Below, piece by piece: positions 18,353-28,730 of a DNA stretch of 64,000 nt (position 1 is its first letter; each line of letters starts with the position of its first letter). The DNA is taken from assembly GCF_900116205.1 (NCBI RefSeq), contig NZ_FOZS01000002.1, positions 930,001 through 994,000 on the forward strand, in the 5' to 3' direction. This DNA comes from Halostagnicola kamekurae (GTDB lineage Archaea; Halobacteriota; Halobacteria; Halobacteriales; Natrialbaceae). Below the pieces are notes generated by a model. The model was given only the letters and a program-made list of their open reading frames with translations, ran no database searches and was not told the DNA's origin. The position numbers and the translations under genes were made by a program.

Positions 18353-18360
18353 AAATATTA
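18353..18360 (+). promoter_or_regulatory. TATA box of the winged-helix gene
   Basis: AAATATTA lies 28-35 bases before the ATG at 18388, as expected for a leaderless transcript. On the other strand TATATTTTA near 18317-18326 may serve the divergent pan gene, about 55 bases before its start. Confidence 0.45.
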
Positions 18361-18387
18361 TCACCCTGTATCCGAAACGGGTATTCG

Positions 18388-18657
18388 ATGAGCGCTTCAG
18401 AGCCGTTTCGACAGGAGTCGACCCCCCGGGGGAGCTGGGAGGACGTCCGGGATCTGCCGCCGAGTGCGAAACTCGTCGCGAAGGTCCTCGAGTACAACGA
18501 CACGATGACCCAACAGCAGATTGCAGACGAGACCCTGCTTCCGGCGCGAACCGTCCGTTACGCGCTCAACCGCCTCGACGACCAAAACGTCATCGACTCT
18601 CGCTTTTCGTTCTCGGACGCCCGAAAACGGCTTTACAGCCTCGACATCGAATCCTGA
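18388..18657 (+). CDS. Winged-helix (MarR-like) transcriptional regulator
   Basis: 89 residues. After a short polar N-terminus, LPPSAKLVAKVLEYNDTMTQ begins a winged helix: QQQIADETLLPARTVRYALN is the helix-turn-helix and VIDSRFSFSDARKRLYSLD the wing. Proteins of this size and pattern are common in haloarchaea, often annotated as MarR family. It lies between divergent pan and co-directional mre11; the target is unknown. Confidence 0.85.
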   Translation: MSASEPFRQESTPRGSWEDVRDLPPSAKLVAKVLEYNDTMTQQQIADETLLPARTVRYALNRLDDQNVIDSRFSFSDARKRLYSLDIES

Positions 18658-18755
18658 ACTCGCTTTCGCGCTTCTGACCGCCCTCGATCGATCCAGTCAT
18701 ACTTTCAGTCCGGTCACGGAACCCATTTAGGGGAGCCAGAACAAGAACGGCGTAG

Positions 18756-20258
18756 ATGACGCGGGTGATACACACGGGCGATACCCACATCGGGTACCAG
18801 CAGTACAACACACCCGAGCGACGACGCGACTTTCTCGAGGCGTTCCGCGAAGTCGTCGACGACGCGGTCGAGGACGACGTCGACGCGGTGGTCCACGCGG
18901 GCGACCTGTTTCACGACCGACGACCGGGACTGGTGGATCTGCAGGGCACGGTCGAAATTCTGCGCACGCTCGAGGACGCCGACATTCCGTTTCTCGCCGT
19001 CGTCGGCAACCACGAGTCCAAACGCGACGGCCAGTGGCTCGACCTGTTTGCCGACCTCGGCCTCGCGACTCGACTCGGCGCCGAACCCCACGTTCTCGAC
19101 GACGTCGCGCTCTACGGCCTCGATTTCGTCCCCCGATCGCGTCGGGATGCCCTCGAGTACGATTTCGACCCGCTCCCGGACGCCGCAGACCATGCGGCGC
19201 TCGTGACCCACGGCCTGTTCGAGCCGTTCGCTCACGCCGACTGGGACACCGAACGCCTGCTCGAGGAATCGACCGTCGACTTCGACGCCGTCCTCCTCGG
19301 CGACAACCACAAACCCGACACCGCGGAGGTGCTCGAGACGTGGGTCACCTACTGCGGATCGACCGAGCGCGCGAGCGCCAGCGAGCGCGAGGACCGCGGG
19401 TACAACATCGTCACCTTCGACTCCGCAACCGAGTCACAATCCGACGAGACGGACGAGGTGACGATCCGCCGACGCGGGCTCGCCGACACGCGCTCGTTCG
19501 TCTTCGTCGACGTCGAACTCGGCGAGGGAGAGGGCCTCGAGCGCGTACAGGAACGGGTTCGGGAGTACGACCTCGAGGACGCCGTCGTGATCGTCACCGT
19601 CGAAGGGGACGGTCGGCCGATCACGCCCGCGACCGTCGAGGAGTTCGCGACCGACCGCGGCGCGCTCGTCTCGCGAGTCAACGACCGCCGAGAGCTTCCC
19701 GAACAGGACGAGGAGGTCTCGGTCAGCTTCGCCGATCCCGACGACGCCGTCCGAGAACGGGTCCGCGAACTGGGACTCAGCGACGCCGCGTTGAACATAG
19801 ACCGGACAGTTCGACGCGCGGATCTCGCGGACTCGAACGTTCGAGAAACCGCAGAGCGGCTAGTTCGAGAGCTCCTCGAGGAGGATCGTTCGGCGTTCGA
19901 ACCCGCGCCGGATCGCGATCCCGAAGATGTCACGACGCTCGCCGATGCAATCGCTGATGGAGACGGCGAGGCGGTCGACGGAGACAGCGAGACGGCCGGT
20001 AAAGGTGTCGAGCCAGCCGACGAAGCTGTCGAGGCGGCAGATAAAGACGGCGAGTTGGCTGACACAGACACTGACACGACAGACGAACTACCGTCCGACT
20101 CGAGCGAGGAGACTACCGGCTCTCCCTCGGAAGAGGGGGGACCCCAATCAGAAAGGACAACGGAGGACGCGACGGCGACAGCCCCCTCTCAGTCCGACGA
20201 CCGATCCGACGATCCCGAGACCGATTCGGAGACGACCTCGCTGGGTGATTTCGCGTGA
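18756..20258 (+). CDS. mre11: DNA double-strand break repair nuclease Mre11
   Basis: 500 residues. The phosphodiesterase motifs appear in order: [34 protein letters not shown] and GDNHKPD, giving the two-manganese site. The last roughly 110 residues are acidic, low-complexity sequence rich in Glu, Asp, Ser and Thr, longer than in non-halophile relatives. The gene overlaps rad50 by four bases, so the two are coupled. Mre11-Rad50 processes DNA ends; in haloarchaea it is known to influence the choice of repair route. Confidence 0.95.
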   Translation: MTRVIHTGDTHIGYQQYNTPERRRDFLEAFREVVDDAVEDDVDAVVHAGDLFHDRRPGLVDLQGTVEILRTLEDADIPFLAVVGNHESKRDGQWLDLFADLGLATRLGAEPHVLDDVALYGLDFVPRSRRDALEYDFDPLPDAADHAALVTHGLFEPFAHADWDTERLLEESTVDFDAVLLGDNHKPDTAEVLETWVTYCGSTERASASEREDRGYNIVTFDSATESQSDETDEVTIRRRGLADTRSFVFVDVELGEGEGLERVQERVREYDLEDAVVIVTVEGDGRPITPATVEEFATDRGALVSRVNDRRELPEQDEEVSVSFADPDDAVRERVRELGLSDAALNIDRTVRRADLADSNVRETAERLVRELLEEDRSAFEPAPDRDPEDVTTLADAIADGDGEAVDGDSETAGKGVEPADEAVEAADKDGELADTDTDTTDELPSDSSEETTGSPSEEGGPQSERTTEDATATAPSQSDDRSDDPETDSETTSLGDFA

Positions 20259-23041
20259 AAGTCGAACGCATCCGGCTTCGGAACTTCAAGTGCTACGGCG
20301 AGGCCGACCTCGGCCTCGAGCGCGGTGTGACCATCGTCCACGGCGTCAACGGCAGCGGCAAGTCGACGCTGCTCGAGGGCGTCTTCTTCGCGCTCTACGG
20401 CTCGAAAGCGCTGGACGATCGCACGCTCGACGACGTGATCACGACCGGCGAGGAGGAAGCCGAAATCGAACTGGCGTTCCGACACGACGACGTCGACTAC
20501 CGGGTCGAACGCCACCTCAAACTCCGCGGCGATCGGGCAACGACGACCAAGTGCGTCCTCGAGACGCCCGAGGGAACGGTCGAGGGCGCGACCGACGTTC
20601 GCGAGCGAGTGACGACCCTCCTGCGGATGGACGCCGAGGCGTTCGTCAACTGCGCGTACGTCCGTCAGGGCGAGGTGAACAAGCTCATCCACGCCTCGCC
20701 AAGCGACCGCCAGGACATGATCGACGACCTCCTGCAACTGGGCGCGCTCGAGGAGTACCGCGAGCGCGCGAGCGACGCGCGGCTGGGCGTGAAGACGGTC
20801 CTTGACGGCCAGCAGGACGTCCTCGAGGACGTTCGAAGTCAGGTCGAACGAAAGGAGGACAAGGACCTCCACGAACGCCTGAACGAACTCGAGGAAAGGC
20901 GGGCCGACCTCGCGGCGGACATCGAGAACTACGAGTCCCAGCGCGAGAACGCGAGCGACACCCTCGAGGCCTCGACGGAGATCCTCGAGCGCCACGAGGA
21001 GACCCGCGAGGAGATCGAAACGCTCGAAGATGAAATAGAGACGATTCGATCCAAGATCGCCGAGACCGAGCGAAAACGCGAGGGCGCGGGAGAGACGATC
21101 GACGATCGAAAGACGCGGCGGGACGAACTCGCAGACGAGCGCGAGAGGGTTCTCGCGGCTATCGACCACGTGAGCGAATCCAGCGTCGAGAACTCCGCCG
21201 ACACCGTCGACGAGACCGATACTGATGGTACTTCGGGCGCTGACGGCGATGCTTTCGGGCTATCCGATCCACCCGAATCGCTCGAGTCGACCGCGGCCGT
21301 CGAGGACCGGATCGACGCGCTTGAGCGAGCGGACGAACGACTTCGCGACGACCTCGAAACGCTTCGCGTCGAGATCAGCGAGGGCTCGAACGAGAAAGAG
21401 CGACTCGAGAGCCAGGCGGACGACTGTGAGTCGGAAGCGACGGAAAAGCGCGAGCGGGCGGCCGAACTCGAGTCGAAGATAGCCGACGACGAGGACGCGA
21501 TCGAAGATCGAGCGGAAAAGCTCTCGACGCTCGAAGAGCGGATCGAGACCGCCCGCGAGCGGTTCGACGACGCGCCGGTCGGCTTCGGCGAAGCGGCCGA
21601 CCACCGTGAGACCCTCGCCGAAGAGCGGGAAGCGATCGTCTCTGAACTGGGCGACGTGACCGCGGAGATCAAAGCCGTTGAGGGCTCGATCGAGGAGGGC
21701 GAAGCGTTGCTCGAGGAGGGCAAGTGTCCCGAGTGCGGCCAGCCCGTCGAGGACTCGCCCCACGTCGACGCGCTCGCGGAAAAGCGGGAGCGACTCGCCG
21801 AACTCGAGGCCGAACGCGACGCGCTCGAGGACGAACGAGACGAGATCGACGAGCGACTGGAACGCGCCGAGGAGCTGCGGGAGGCCGAGCGCGAGGTCGA
21901 CCGGCTCGCGGACAACCGCGACAACGTCGCCCAGTTGCTCGCGGAGAAACGCGAGACGCTCGCGGATCGACGCGAGCGGTGCGAACAGCTCCGCGAGGAC
22001 GCGGACGAACTCCAGGCCAACGCCGAACAGCACCGAGACGCCGCGAGCGACCTCGAGGGCCAGATCGACGACGCCCGGGGCGATCTGGGCGAGATCAACG
22101 CCACGCGAGGCGATATCAGGAGCGAACTGGAGGAGCTGCGCCGACTCGTCGAGATCGACGACGAACGCGAGGAGCTCGAGCGCGAGATCGAGACCGCCCG
22201 CGAGCGCCGGGAAGACTGGCGGACGATGAACGACGAGCGCCGAGAGCAGCTCTCTGCAAAGCGGGAGCGAAAGCGAGACCTCGAGGACGAGTTCGACGAC
22301 CAGCGGATCGAGCGGGCACGCGAACAGAAACACAATGCCGAGGACTACCTCGAGAAGGTCGACGAGAAGCTCTCGACCCTGCGGGAGAACCGAACCGAGA
22401 TCCAGAACGCGATCGGCGGCGTCGAAAACGAACTCGAGGAACTCGAGCGCCTGCGCGAGCGCCTCGAGACCATCGAAGCCCGGTGTGCGGACCTCGAGTC
22501 GCTGTACGACGAGGCCGAGACCCTGCAGGCGACCTACGGCGACCTCCGAACCGAGCTTCGCCAGCGAAACGTCGAGACGCTCGAGCGGCTGCTCAACGAG
22601 ACGTTCGAGCTTGTCTACCAGAACGATTCATACGCGTCGATCGACCTGGACGGCGAGTATCGGCTCACCGTCTACCAGAAGGACGGCGAGCCCCTTGAGC
22701 CCGAACAGCTCTCGGGCGGCGAACGGGCGCTTTTCAACCTCAGCCTCCGGTGTGCGATCTACCGGCTGCTGGCCGAGGGCGTCGAGGGAACCGCGCCGAT
22801 GCCGCCGCTGATCCTCGACGAGCCGACGGTGTTTCTCGACTCGGGACACGTCACGCAGCTCGTCTCGCTGGTCGAATCGATGCGGGATCTGGGCGTCGAA
22901 CAGATCGTCGTCGTCAGCCACGACGAGGAACTCGTCGGTGCCGCCGACGAACTGGTCCGCGTCGAAAAGGACGCCACGTCGAACCGCTCGCAACTCGAGC
23001 GCGGCGAGCCGCCCGAGATCGAACTACTCGGCGCCGACTGA
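20255..23041 (+). CDS. rad50: DNA repair ATPase Rad50
   Basis: 928 residues starting at a GTG that overlaps the mre11 stop. Walker A ([11 protein letters not shown], about 32-42) is at the N-terminus; two long coiled coils flank the zinc hook CPEC at Cys 491 and Cys 494; the signature [13 protein letters not shown] and Walker [13 protein letters not shown] lie near the C-terminus. A short non-coiled acidic insert (about 305-345, [20 protein letters not shown]) interrupts the first coil. It forms the clamp of the Mre11-Rad50 complex. Confidence 0.96.
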   Translation: MKVERIRLRNFKCYGEADLGLERGVTIVHGVNGSGKSTLLEGVFFALYGSKALDDRTLDDVITTGEEEAEIELAFRHDDVDYRVERHLKLRGDRATTTKCVLETPEGTVEGATDVRERVTTLLRMDAEAFVNCAYVRQGEVNKLIHASPSDRQDMIDDLLQLGALEEYRERASDARLGVKTVLDGQQDVLEDVRSQVERKEDKDLHERLNELEERRADLAADIENYESQRENASDTLEASTEILERHEETREEIETLEDEIETIRSKIAETERKREGAGETIDDRKTRRDELADERERVLAAIDHVSESSVENSADTVDETDTDGTSGADGDAFGLSDPPESLESTAAVEDRIDALERADERLRDDLETLRVEISEGSNEKERLESQADDCESEATEKRERAAELESKIADDEDAIEDRAEKLSTLEERIETARERFDDAPVGFGEAADHRETLAEEREAIVSELGDVTAEIKAVEGSIEEGEALLEEGKCPECGQPVEDSPHVDALAEKRERLAELEAERDALEDERDEIDERLERAEELREAEREVDRLADNRDNVAQLLAEKRETLADRRERCEQLREDADELQANAEQHRDAASDLEGQIDDARGDLGEINATRGDIRSELEELRRLVEIDDEREELEREIETARERREDWRTMNDERREQLSAKRERKRDLEDEFDDQRIERAREQKHNAEDYLEKVDEKLSTLRENRTEIQNAIGGVENELEELERLRERLETIEARCADLESLYDEAETLQATYGDLRTELRQRNVETLERLLNETFELVYQNDSYASIDLDGEYRLTVYQKDGEPLEPEQLSGGERALFNLSLRCAIYRLLAEGVEGTAPMPPLILDEPTVFLDSGHVTQLVSLVESMRDLGVEQIVVVSHDEELVGAADELVRVEKDATSNRSQLERGEPPEIELLGAD

Positions 23042-23108
23042 ACGGAATCGAAACGGATCGACTGGCGAGCTCGGTCGGGCCGGTTTGCCCGCTAGCTGTT
23101 TTCAATCC

Positions 23109-24260
23109 TCAGGGTGCCTGTCGGTAAATCAGGTTCCGTTGGACCTCGTTCGCGCCTTCGTAGATGACCGGGACGCGAACGTCGCGATAGACCCGCGCGA
23201 TCCGGCGTTCGTCAAGAATCGACCGGCCGCCGTGAAACTGCATCCCCTGTTCGGCGACGTCCACCGCCGTCTCCGTCGCTTTCGTCTTCGCCATCGCAGC
23301 CCAGTAGCCCGCGCTGTCGTCGTTCGCGACCTTTTCGCACGCTCGCCAGACGAGCGCTCGAGCGCTCTCGAACTCGACTAACATGTCCGCGAGCCCGTGC
23401 TGGACGGCCTGGAACTCGTTTATCGTTCGGCCGAACTCCTCGCGGTCGTGGGTGAACTCCCAGGCTTCCTCGATGGCCGCGGCCGCCAGGCCGAGGCCGT
23501 GCCCGGCGACGACGACTCGCCCGTGGTTGAAGAAATCAGCGAGCATCATGAAGCCGGCTCCCTCGTGGCCGATCCGGTTTTCCGCGGGGATCCGACAGTC
23601 CTCGAACGTGATGTGTGCCTGCTTCGAGGCGGGCATCGCCATCTTCTCCGGAACGTGTTCGGCCTCGTAGCCGTCGGCGTCGGTAGGGACGATGAACATC
23701 GAGTGATTGCCGTAACGGTTGTCCTCGTCGTCGCCGGTCCGAGCGTAGACGGTGAGCCAGTCGGCTTCCACGCCGTTGCCGATCCAGTACTTCTCGCCGT
23801 TCAGGACGTACTCCTCGCCGTCCCGTTCCGCGGTGGTTTGCATCCCAGCGAGGTCGCTTCCGGTCTCCGGTTCCGAGACGGCGAGTCCGGATATCTGCTC
23901 GCCTTCGGCGACGGGTCTGACGTACTCCTCGCACTGTTCGTCGGTCCCGTACTCGTAGGTTATCTCGCAACCGAAACTGGCGAGCTGGATCGTCAGGGCG
24001 ATGCCGGCGTCGGCCCGGTAGAACTCCTCCGTGAGCGCGAGCAGTTGCGCGAGATCGAGCCCCCGACCGCCCAACGATTCTGGGATGTCCTGTCCGGCGA
24101 GGCCCGCATCCTGAGCGGCCTCGAGGATCTCCCAGGGATACTCGCCCGACTGGTAGTACTCGGCGGCGGCGGGTTCGATGTGCTCTCGAGCGAACTCTCT
24201 GGCTTCCGCTTTGACATCGCGCGCGCGGTCGGGAACGATGGTCTCCTCGAGCGGGTTCAT
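23109..24260 (-). CDS. Acyl-CoA dehydrogenase
   Basis: 383 residues from MNPLEETIVPDRARD. FAD-linked enzyme that makes the 2,3-double bond of an acyl-CoA. Motifs: LAVSEPETGSDLAGMQT (FAD site), YVLNGEKYWIGNG, and the C-terminal YEGANEVQRNLIYR with the catalytic Glu of many members. Start chosen to match the family; the frame extends 19 codons further upstream. Chain-length preference unknown; could be short/branched-chain. No electron-transfer flavoprotein gene nearby. Confidence 0.9.
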   Translation of the reverse strand: MNPLEETIVPDRARDVKAEAREFAREHIEPAAAEYYQSGEYPWEILEAAQDAGLAGQDIPESLGGRGLDLAQLLALTEEFYRADAGIALTIQLASFGCEITYEYGTDEQCEEYVRPVAEGEQISGLAVSEPETGSDLAGMQTTAERDGEEYVLNGEKYWIGNGVEADWLTVYARTGDDEDNRYGNHSMFIVPTDADGYEAEHVPEKMAMPASKQAHITFEDCRIPAENRIGHEGAGFMMLADFFNHGRVVVAGHGLGLAAAAIEEAWEFTHDREEFGRTINEFQAVQHGLADMLVEFESARALVWRACEKVANDDSAGYWAAMAKTKATETAVDVAEQGMQFHGGRSILDERRIARVYRDVRVPVIYEGANEVQRNLIYRQAP

Positions 24261-24362
24261 AGGCCATTCATCGGCCCCGAGCGGGATATATTCGAGGGCA
24301 ACGCGAGTCCGGATCACCGTCTCGAGTGAGACAGATCGGTCGCTGGATCGGCAAAAAGAGGA

Positions 24363-24740
24363 TTATCCGGCAAAGCCACTCAGGAGCCACTCGCCGTCGG
24401 TATCGTCGTCGTCGGCGATCGAGGGCGCGCTCACGAGCACGAACGCGCTTTCGGTCTCGCCGTTGCGGATCTGTCTGGTCGACTCCGGCGGGATCCACAG
24501 TGCGTCGCCCGTCGTCATCTCGACTGGTTCGTCGTCGACGACGACCTCCGCTTCGCCTTCGATGAGGACGTAGACTTCCTCGTGGTCGTTGGCGCTGTGG
24601 TCGTGGGGTTGGCTCTTCCAGTGTGGATCACACCGGGCGACCGTCACGCCGACCTGCTCGGTCTCGAGCGGATCGCTCAGAAAGTGCATCGCGCTCGAGA
24701 CCTGGTCGACCTCCTCGTAGTTGACCTTCGTGTATGTCAT
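24363..24740 (-). CDS. Cupin domain protein
   Basis: 125 residues with the conserved cupin core: CDPHWKSQPHDHSANDHEEV contains the clustered His/Glu metal ligands and YVLIEGEAEVVVDDEPVEM the second beta-barrel part. Single-domain cupins may be isomerases, dioxygenases or sensors; none can be picked here. It lies between the acyl-CoA dehydrogenase and nikR, all on the minus strand, with no tight spacing. Confidence 0.85.
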   Translation of the reverse strand: MTYTKVNYEEVDQVSSAMHFLSDPLETEQVGVTVARCDPHWKSQPHDHSANDHEEVYVLIEGEAEVVVDDEPVEMTTGDALWIPPESTRQIRNGETESAFVLVSAPSIADDDDTDGEWLLSGFAG

Positions 24741-24913
24741 CTCGAGTCAGTCTACGAGCGGGAAATAGTAAAAGTACGCCCTCGGTCTCGCACGCTTGGG
24801 GCCGCGATCGTCGGGCGATATCCGAAAACCGTTACGACGGTGAGCACGCGAATGGATTCCACCGAGCTCGGTCGCTGTTCGAACGGGGATTCGGCCGCCC
24901 ACCGGCCCTTCGA

Positions 24914-25342
24914 TCAGCGCTCCTGGCTGAGCGGGTCGAAGCTGTCGACGGGGGTCACCGAATAGTCGACGGTGAGCGCGTCCTGTGTCGCGCGGATCTT
25001 CCCGACGAACGTCGAGATGTCCTCGAGTGCGCCCTCAAGGACGAACAGTTCCATACAGTGGTGGTCGCCGACGTGGCTGTGGAAGTTCGAGGCGACGAGC
25101 GATTCGTGTTCGTGTCGCAGGTGCATCATCCGCTCTTCGACGCTCGTCGTCTCGTAGTCGAAAAGCACCGTGACGATGCCCATGAGTTCTCTGTCCTCGA
25201 GTCGCGTGTCCTCGAACTCGCCGAGGAGGTCGCGCGAGGCCTCGCGGACGACTTCGCTTCGCCCGGTGTAGCCATGATCCTCGGCGAACTGATCGAGTCG
25301 GTCCAGTAGTTCGTCCGGCATGGAGACGCTTACGACTGCCAT
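24914..25342 (-). CDS. nikR: Nickel-responsive regulator NikR
   Basis: 142 residues. Residues 1-45 are a ribbon-helix-helix ([34 protein letters not shown]). The ACT-like domain keeps the nickel ligands H77, H88, H90 and C96, with the spacing known from E. coli NikR (76, 87, 89, 95). It should act as a nickel-sensing repressor or activator. No nickel importer is in the window, but the urease operon at 50-55.7 kb needs nickel. An inverted repeat TAATAA-N15-TTATTA lies just before the start and may be its own operator. Confidence 0.94.
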   Translation of the reverse strand: MAVVSVSMPDELLDRLDQFAEDHGYTGRSEVVREASRDLLGEFEDTRLEDRELMGIVTVLFDYETTSVEERMMHLRHEHESLVASNFHSHVGDHHCMELFVLEGALEDISTFVGKIRATQDALTVDYSVTPVDSFDPLSQER

Positions 25343-25343
25343 A

Positions 25344-25370
25344 TAATAACCTACGCAGGAGTATTTATTA
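25344..25370. promoter_or_regulatory. Candidate NikR operator
   Basis: TAATAA (25344-25349) and TTATTA (25365-25370) form a 6-base inverted repeat with a 15-base spacer, beginning two bases before the nikR start codon. NikR tetramers bind separated half-sites, so autoregulation is plausible, but AT-rich arms could also be TATA-type promoter sequence. Confidence 0.4.
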
Positions 25371-25462
25371 ATCTTTATCAGCGGTTCTGGGGCCAGCTCT
25401 CCTTCCCCGACGACGCGATGGTTCCTCGATCGACTCCTGAGCTTCGTTTCGAGCCAGCCCTA

Positions 25463-27007
25463 TCATCGGGCTGGTTCGCCCGTCGTCTCGATGGTGTCTT
25501 CCTCGGCGTCGTCCTCGAGCAGTCGGTGCTGGAGGCGACCGCCGACCGACTCGTCGACGTCGGGCAGCGGAACTCCCGGCAAGAACGGCATCGAAGCGAC
25601 GTCGAGGCGGACCGTCACGAGACCGATTCGTCGCTGAAACGGGCTCTGGGAAACGGTGAGGTTCTGGATCGTGTCGGTCGGGACGACGTAGGTCCGACGC
25701 GTCCAGAAGCCGCGCCGAGCCACGACGTGGTCGTCGAGCAAGGCGTAGCCGCGATGGGTCCACGTCACGTGGGCCGCGAGCGGCGAAAGGACGAGGAGCG
25801 GAACGAAAAGCGGGAGCGGAATCGCCCGAGTCGCCGGAACGACCTGCTGGACGAGCGCCGTCCCGGCGGCCAGTACGACGACGCCGAGCGCGTACCTGAC
25901 GGCGTACCGCCGGCGCGCACGGGTCGGTAGCCGCTGTAACTCGACCGCCGATCGATCGACGCCGACCGCTCGTTCGAGCAGCTCCCACGCGACGTCTCGC
26001 CGCGCCAGCGGCGCGAGCGGCCACTGCAGGCCGAACGGGCTCGGCTCCGAAATTCCGGCGGTGCCGACGTCCGCCTGGGCCAGCCCCAGCAACCGATGGA
26101 GCGGGTTCGATCGAACGCGAGCGAGCTGGATTCGGTCGCTCGAGACGTCCGCGTCGGTCGTCCGGACGAAGCCGTGGCGTCGCCGGAACGAGCCCTCGCC
26201 CGCGGAGAGGCGAAAGTTCCCCATCCGTTCGATCGCGAGGCCGACGCCGAGGAGCCAGCCAGCGAGGACGACGAGCACCAGCATCACTGCCGGCGAGAGC
26301 GGTAGCAAATTCTCGAGAGCGGTGATGACGATCGTTTGCAGGTCGGTTATCGCGTCCGGTTCGAAATAGTTAGCTCCGACCCACGCCAGCACCGCCAGAA
26401 GTATCGTCTTGGGGTGGGTTCGAGCCACGCCGTACAGGGCGAGTTCCCGAGGTCGAAGCGTGAAGACGCGATGGCGGGCCGGTGGTTCAGACGAGGTCGT
26501 ATCGACCTCGGTTACCGATCCGATCCGTCTCTGGAGGTCGTCGGCGTCGGCCCGCTCGAGGTATCGCACGGAGAGATCCGGTTCGTCGGGATTGCCGGCG
26601 GTCTCACACTCGAGGGCGGCAAGCCCGAACAGGCGACTCACCGTCGTCGTCGAGACTGTCGACTGCTGGATCCGAGAGACGGGAATCGTCCGTCGTTTCG
26701 GGCGGAGGATTCCCGAACGGACGACGAGCGACTCCTCCTCGAGGGTAAGTTCGTAGTGCCACCACCGGACTGCTTCGATGGCGAGTTGAAAAAGCCCGAA
26801 GGCGATGGCGATCAACACAAGCCGGAGTACTACCGAGACGATCGCATCGATCCCGAACGCTAGGCCGCCGTCGAGTAGCGTCAACACTACGGCGAGCGTC
26901 GCAAACATCCCTAGATCGAAGTTCTCGAACGCTCTTGCCGGGACGGAACGGAGACTCGGTTTCAGACTCGTGCTCATACTCGAATTCATACTCGTATTCG
27001 CACTCAT
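25463..27007 (-). CDS. Membrane protein with repeated bPH2 (PH) domains, YdbT-like
   Basis: 514 residues with several pairs of membrane segments (about 33-80, 200-265, 385-430), alternating with PH-like cytoplasmic domains; each begins with a pattern such as YELTLEEESLVVRSGILRPK followed by RRTIPVSRIQQSTV, and the third by DHVVARRGFWTRRTYVVPTDTIQNL. This is the YdbT layout of Bacillus. It overlaps the partner PH-domain gene by four bases. The first codons contain three in-frame ATG in a 12-base repeat (MSANTSMNSSMSTS). In Bacillus the pair affects antimicrobial resistance; here the role is unknown. Confidence 0.85.
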   Translation of the reverse strand: MSANTSMNSSMSTSLKPSLRSVPARAFENFDLGMFATLAVVLTLLDGGLAFGIDAIVSVVLRLVLIAIAFGLFQLAIEAVRWWHYELTLEEESLVVRSGILRPKRRTIPVSRIQQSTVSTTTVSRLFGLAALECETAGNPDEPDLSVRYLERADADDLQRRIGSVTEVDTTSSEPPARHRVFTLRPRELALYGVARTHPKTILLAVLAWVGANYFEPDAITDLQTIVITALENLLPLSPAVMLVLVVLAGWLLGVGLAIERMGNFRLSAGEGSFRRRHGFVRTTDADVSSDRIQLARVRSNPLHRLLGLAQADVGTAGISEPSPFGLQWPLAPLARRDVAWELLERAVGVDRSAVELQRLPTRARRRYAVRYALGVVVLAAGTALVQQVVPATRAIPLPLFVPLLVLSPLAAHVTWTHRGYALLDDHVVARRGFWTRRTYVVPTDTIQNLTVSQSPFQRRIGLVTVRLDVASMPFLPGVPLPDVDESVGGRLQHRLLEDDAEEDTIETTGEPAR

Positions 27008-27492
27008 ACGCCGGAATCACCCCTCGCGAGCCGGTCGAGTCGATCCGCGAGTTCGGTCGCCGTCTCCCTGTCGAGTCCGGGGAGCGCGACCCGCCCGCCG
27101 AACGTTCCCGCGGTGTAGATTCGGACGGCAACGAGCCCGAACGGCCTCGAGAGCAGCGGCTCGTCCACGTCGACCTGCTGAATGCTCTCGGGCGGGACGA
27201 CGGTCTCGTTGACGGTGAGCAGTCCGCGGCGCACGTAGACGCCCTCGTCGGTGACCGCGTACCGAAAGCGCCGGTAGCGAAGGAACGCCAGCGAGATTCC
27301 GACGGCGGGGCTCGCGGCGGCGACGGCGAGGAGGAGCATCTCGAGATCCGACCTCGAGGACAGTACGACAATTCCGACGGCAGCCACAGCGATGCCGATG
27401 CACACCCACTTGATCGCCCAGACGATCCGCATGCGAGAATGGACCCGGTTCGTCACCGAGTCGGCGGGGGATCGACTCGAGAGTTCGTCCAT
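27004..27492 (-). CDS. PH-domain membrane protein, YdbS-like
   Basis: 162 residues: two membrane segments (about 25-45 and 49-65) followed by one bPH2 domain (YAVTDEGVYVRRGLLTVNET, VVPPESIQQVDV). It is the small upstream partner of the three-PH-domain membrane protein and is translationally coupled to it by an ATGA overlap. Both probably form one membrane complex. Confidence 0.83.
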   Translation of the reverse strand: MDELSSRSPADSVTNRVHSRMRIVWAIKWVCIGIAVAAVGIVVLSSRSDLEMLLLAVAAASPAVGISLAFLRYRRFRYAVTDEGVYVRRGLLTVNETVVPPESIQQVDVDEPLLSRPFGLVAVRIYTAGTFGGRVALPGLDRETATELADRLDRLARGDSGV

Positions 27493-27705
27493 TTTGTCGG
27501 CAATCCGTTCGTCATATAGTTATATCTACGTGTTTCGATGTAATCGGCGACCGGGCTCGAATACGGCGTATCTCCCGACGCAGGGTCGATCGACTTCCAC
27601 CTTCGCGGTCAGACGGGTTTTCATATCGCTGCATCTGATTTATCGCGGTCTTCGATACCTGATTTCGCCACCCACCGTTTTGCGACTCGAGACCGATGTG
27701 AGCCT

Positions 27706-28503
27706 ATGTACCTGCCACATCGGACCTGGCCGGACCTCGGCGAGTACGTCGAAGACGAGTCGCTCGCCGTCGTTCCGCTCGGGTCGACGGAACAGCACGG
27801 CCCGCACCTCCCCGAGGGCACCGACCACCTCATCGCCGACGCGCTCGCTCGAGCGGCCACCGATCGGACGGGACACCTCTGTACGCCGGTGATCCCGATC
27901 GGCGTCAGTCCGCACCACCGGCAGTTCCACGGGACGATGTGGGTCGACGCGCCGGTCTTTCGCGATTACGTCGAGAACCTCTCGAGAAACCTTACCTATC
28001 ACGGAATCGATCGCATCGTCTTCGTCAACGCCCACGGCGGGAACGTCGCGCACCTGCGCGAGGTCGGCCGTCGGCTGCGCGACGACGGGACCGCCTACGC
28101 CCTCGAATGGATGTGGGACGAGTCGATCCCCGATCTGATCGAGGAGTCCTTCGAGACGCCCGGTCCCCACGGCGGACCGAAAGAGACCGCGATGATCATG
28201 CACATCGCCGAAGAACTGGTTCGCGAGGATCGACTCGAGGACGCCCGAGACGGTGGTATGATGGCGTTCGACCCCGCGGCCATGGCCGTCACCGGCGCTC
28301 GGGTCACCTACGATTCGATCGAGATCTCCGACAACGGCGTCTTCGGCGACCAGACCGACGCGACGCCGGCGATCGGTTCGGACCTCTTCGAGGCGGCGAA
28401 CGACCAACTGTGTGCGCTCCTCGAGTGGCTCGACGACCAGCCGTTCGCCGACCTCCTCCCCGACGAACACGTCGCTCCCCGACCGAAACGCACCGGCGAG
28501 TGA
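27706..28503 (+). CDS. Creatininase family amidohydrolase
   Basis: 265 residues. Metal-binding motifs of the family are present: GSTEQHGPHLPEGTDHLIAD (residues about 26-45), the Asp/His of the central part, and NAHGGNVAHL followed by HGGPKETAMIMH with its Glu. The archaeal members include ArfB, the FAPy deformylase of riboflavin and F420 synthesis, and creatinine amidohydrolases; the close fit of length and the archaeal context favour ArfB-like chemistry, but this is an inference. Confidence 0.85.
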   Translation: MYLPHRTWPDLGEYVEDESLAVVPLGSTEQHGPHLPEGTDHLIADALARAATDRTGHLCTPVIPIGVSPHHRQFHGTMWVDAPVFRDYVENLSRNLTYHGIDRIVFVNAHGGNVAHLREVGRRLRDDGTAYALEWMWDESIPDLIEESFETPGPHGGPKETAMIMHIAEELVREDRLEDARDGGMMAFDPAAMAVTGARVTYDSIEISDNGVFGDQTDATPAIGSDLFEAANDQLCALLEWLDDQPFADLLPDEHVAPRPKRTGE

Positions 28504-28693
28504 GACGGCCTCCCGGATCGCCGGACCGGTGGCCTGGCCTCCTGGCCGGTGGCCTCGAACGAGCGGGTTCACGTTGCCGTCGACTCGAGTGAGCACATTC
28601 GCGACGCCGGTCGACTCGAGCGGGTCGGCTCTCGATCTCGTTAGGGAGGCCCTCGACCCTGTCACTGTGTGCCGCATACGCGAGCAGCCAATA

Positions 28694-28702
28694 ACTATAT
28701 AG
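28694..28702 (+). promoter_or_regulatory. TATA box of the 151-residue membrane protein gene
   Basis: ACTATATAG is 29-37 bases before the GTG at 28731 in GC-rich flanks, matching a leaderless start and supporting that GTG. Confidence 0.5.
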
Positions 28703-28730
28703 CCGACCGCATGTTGGTGCCACCAACGCA

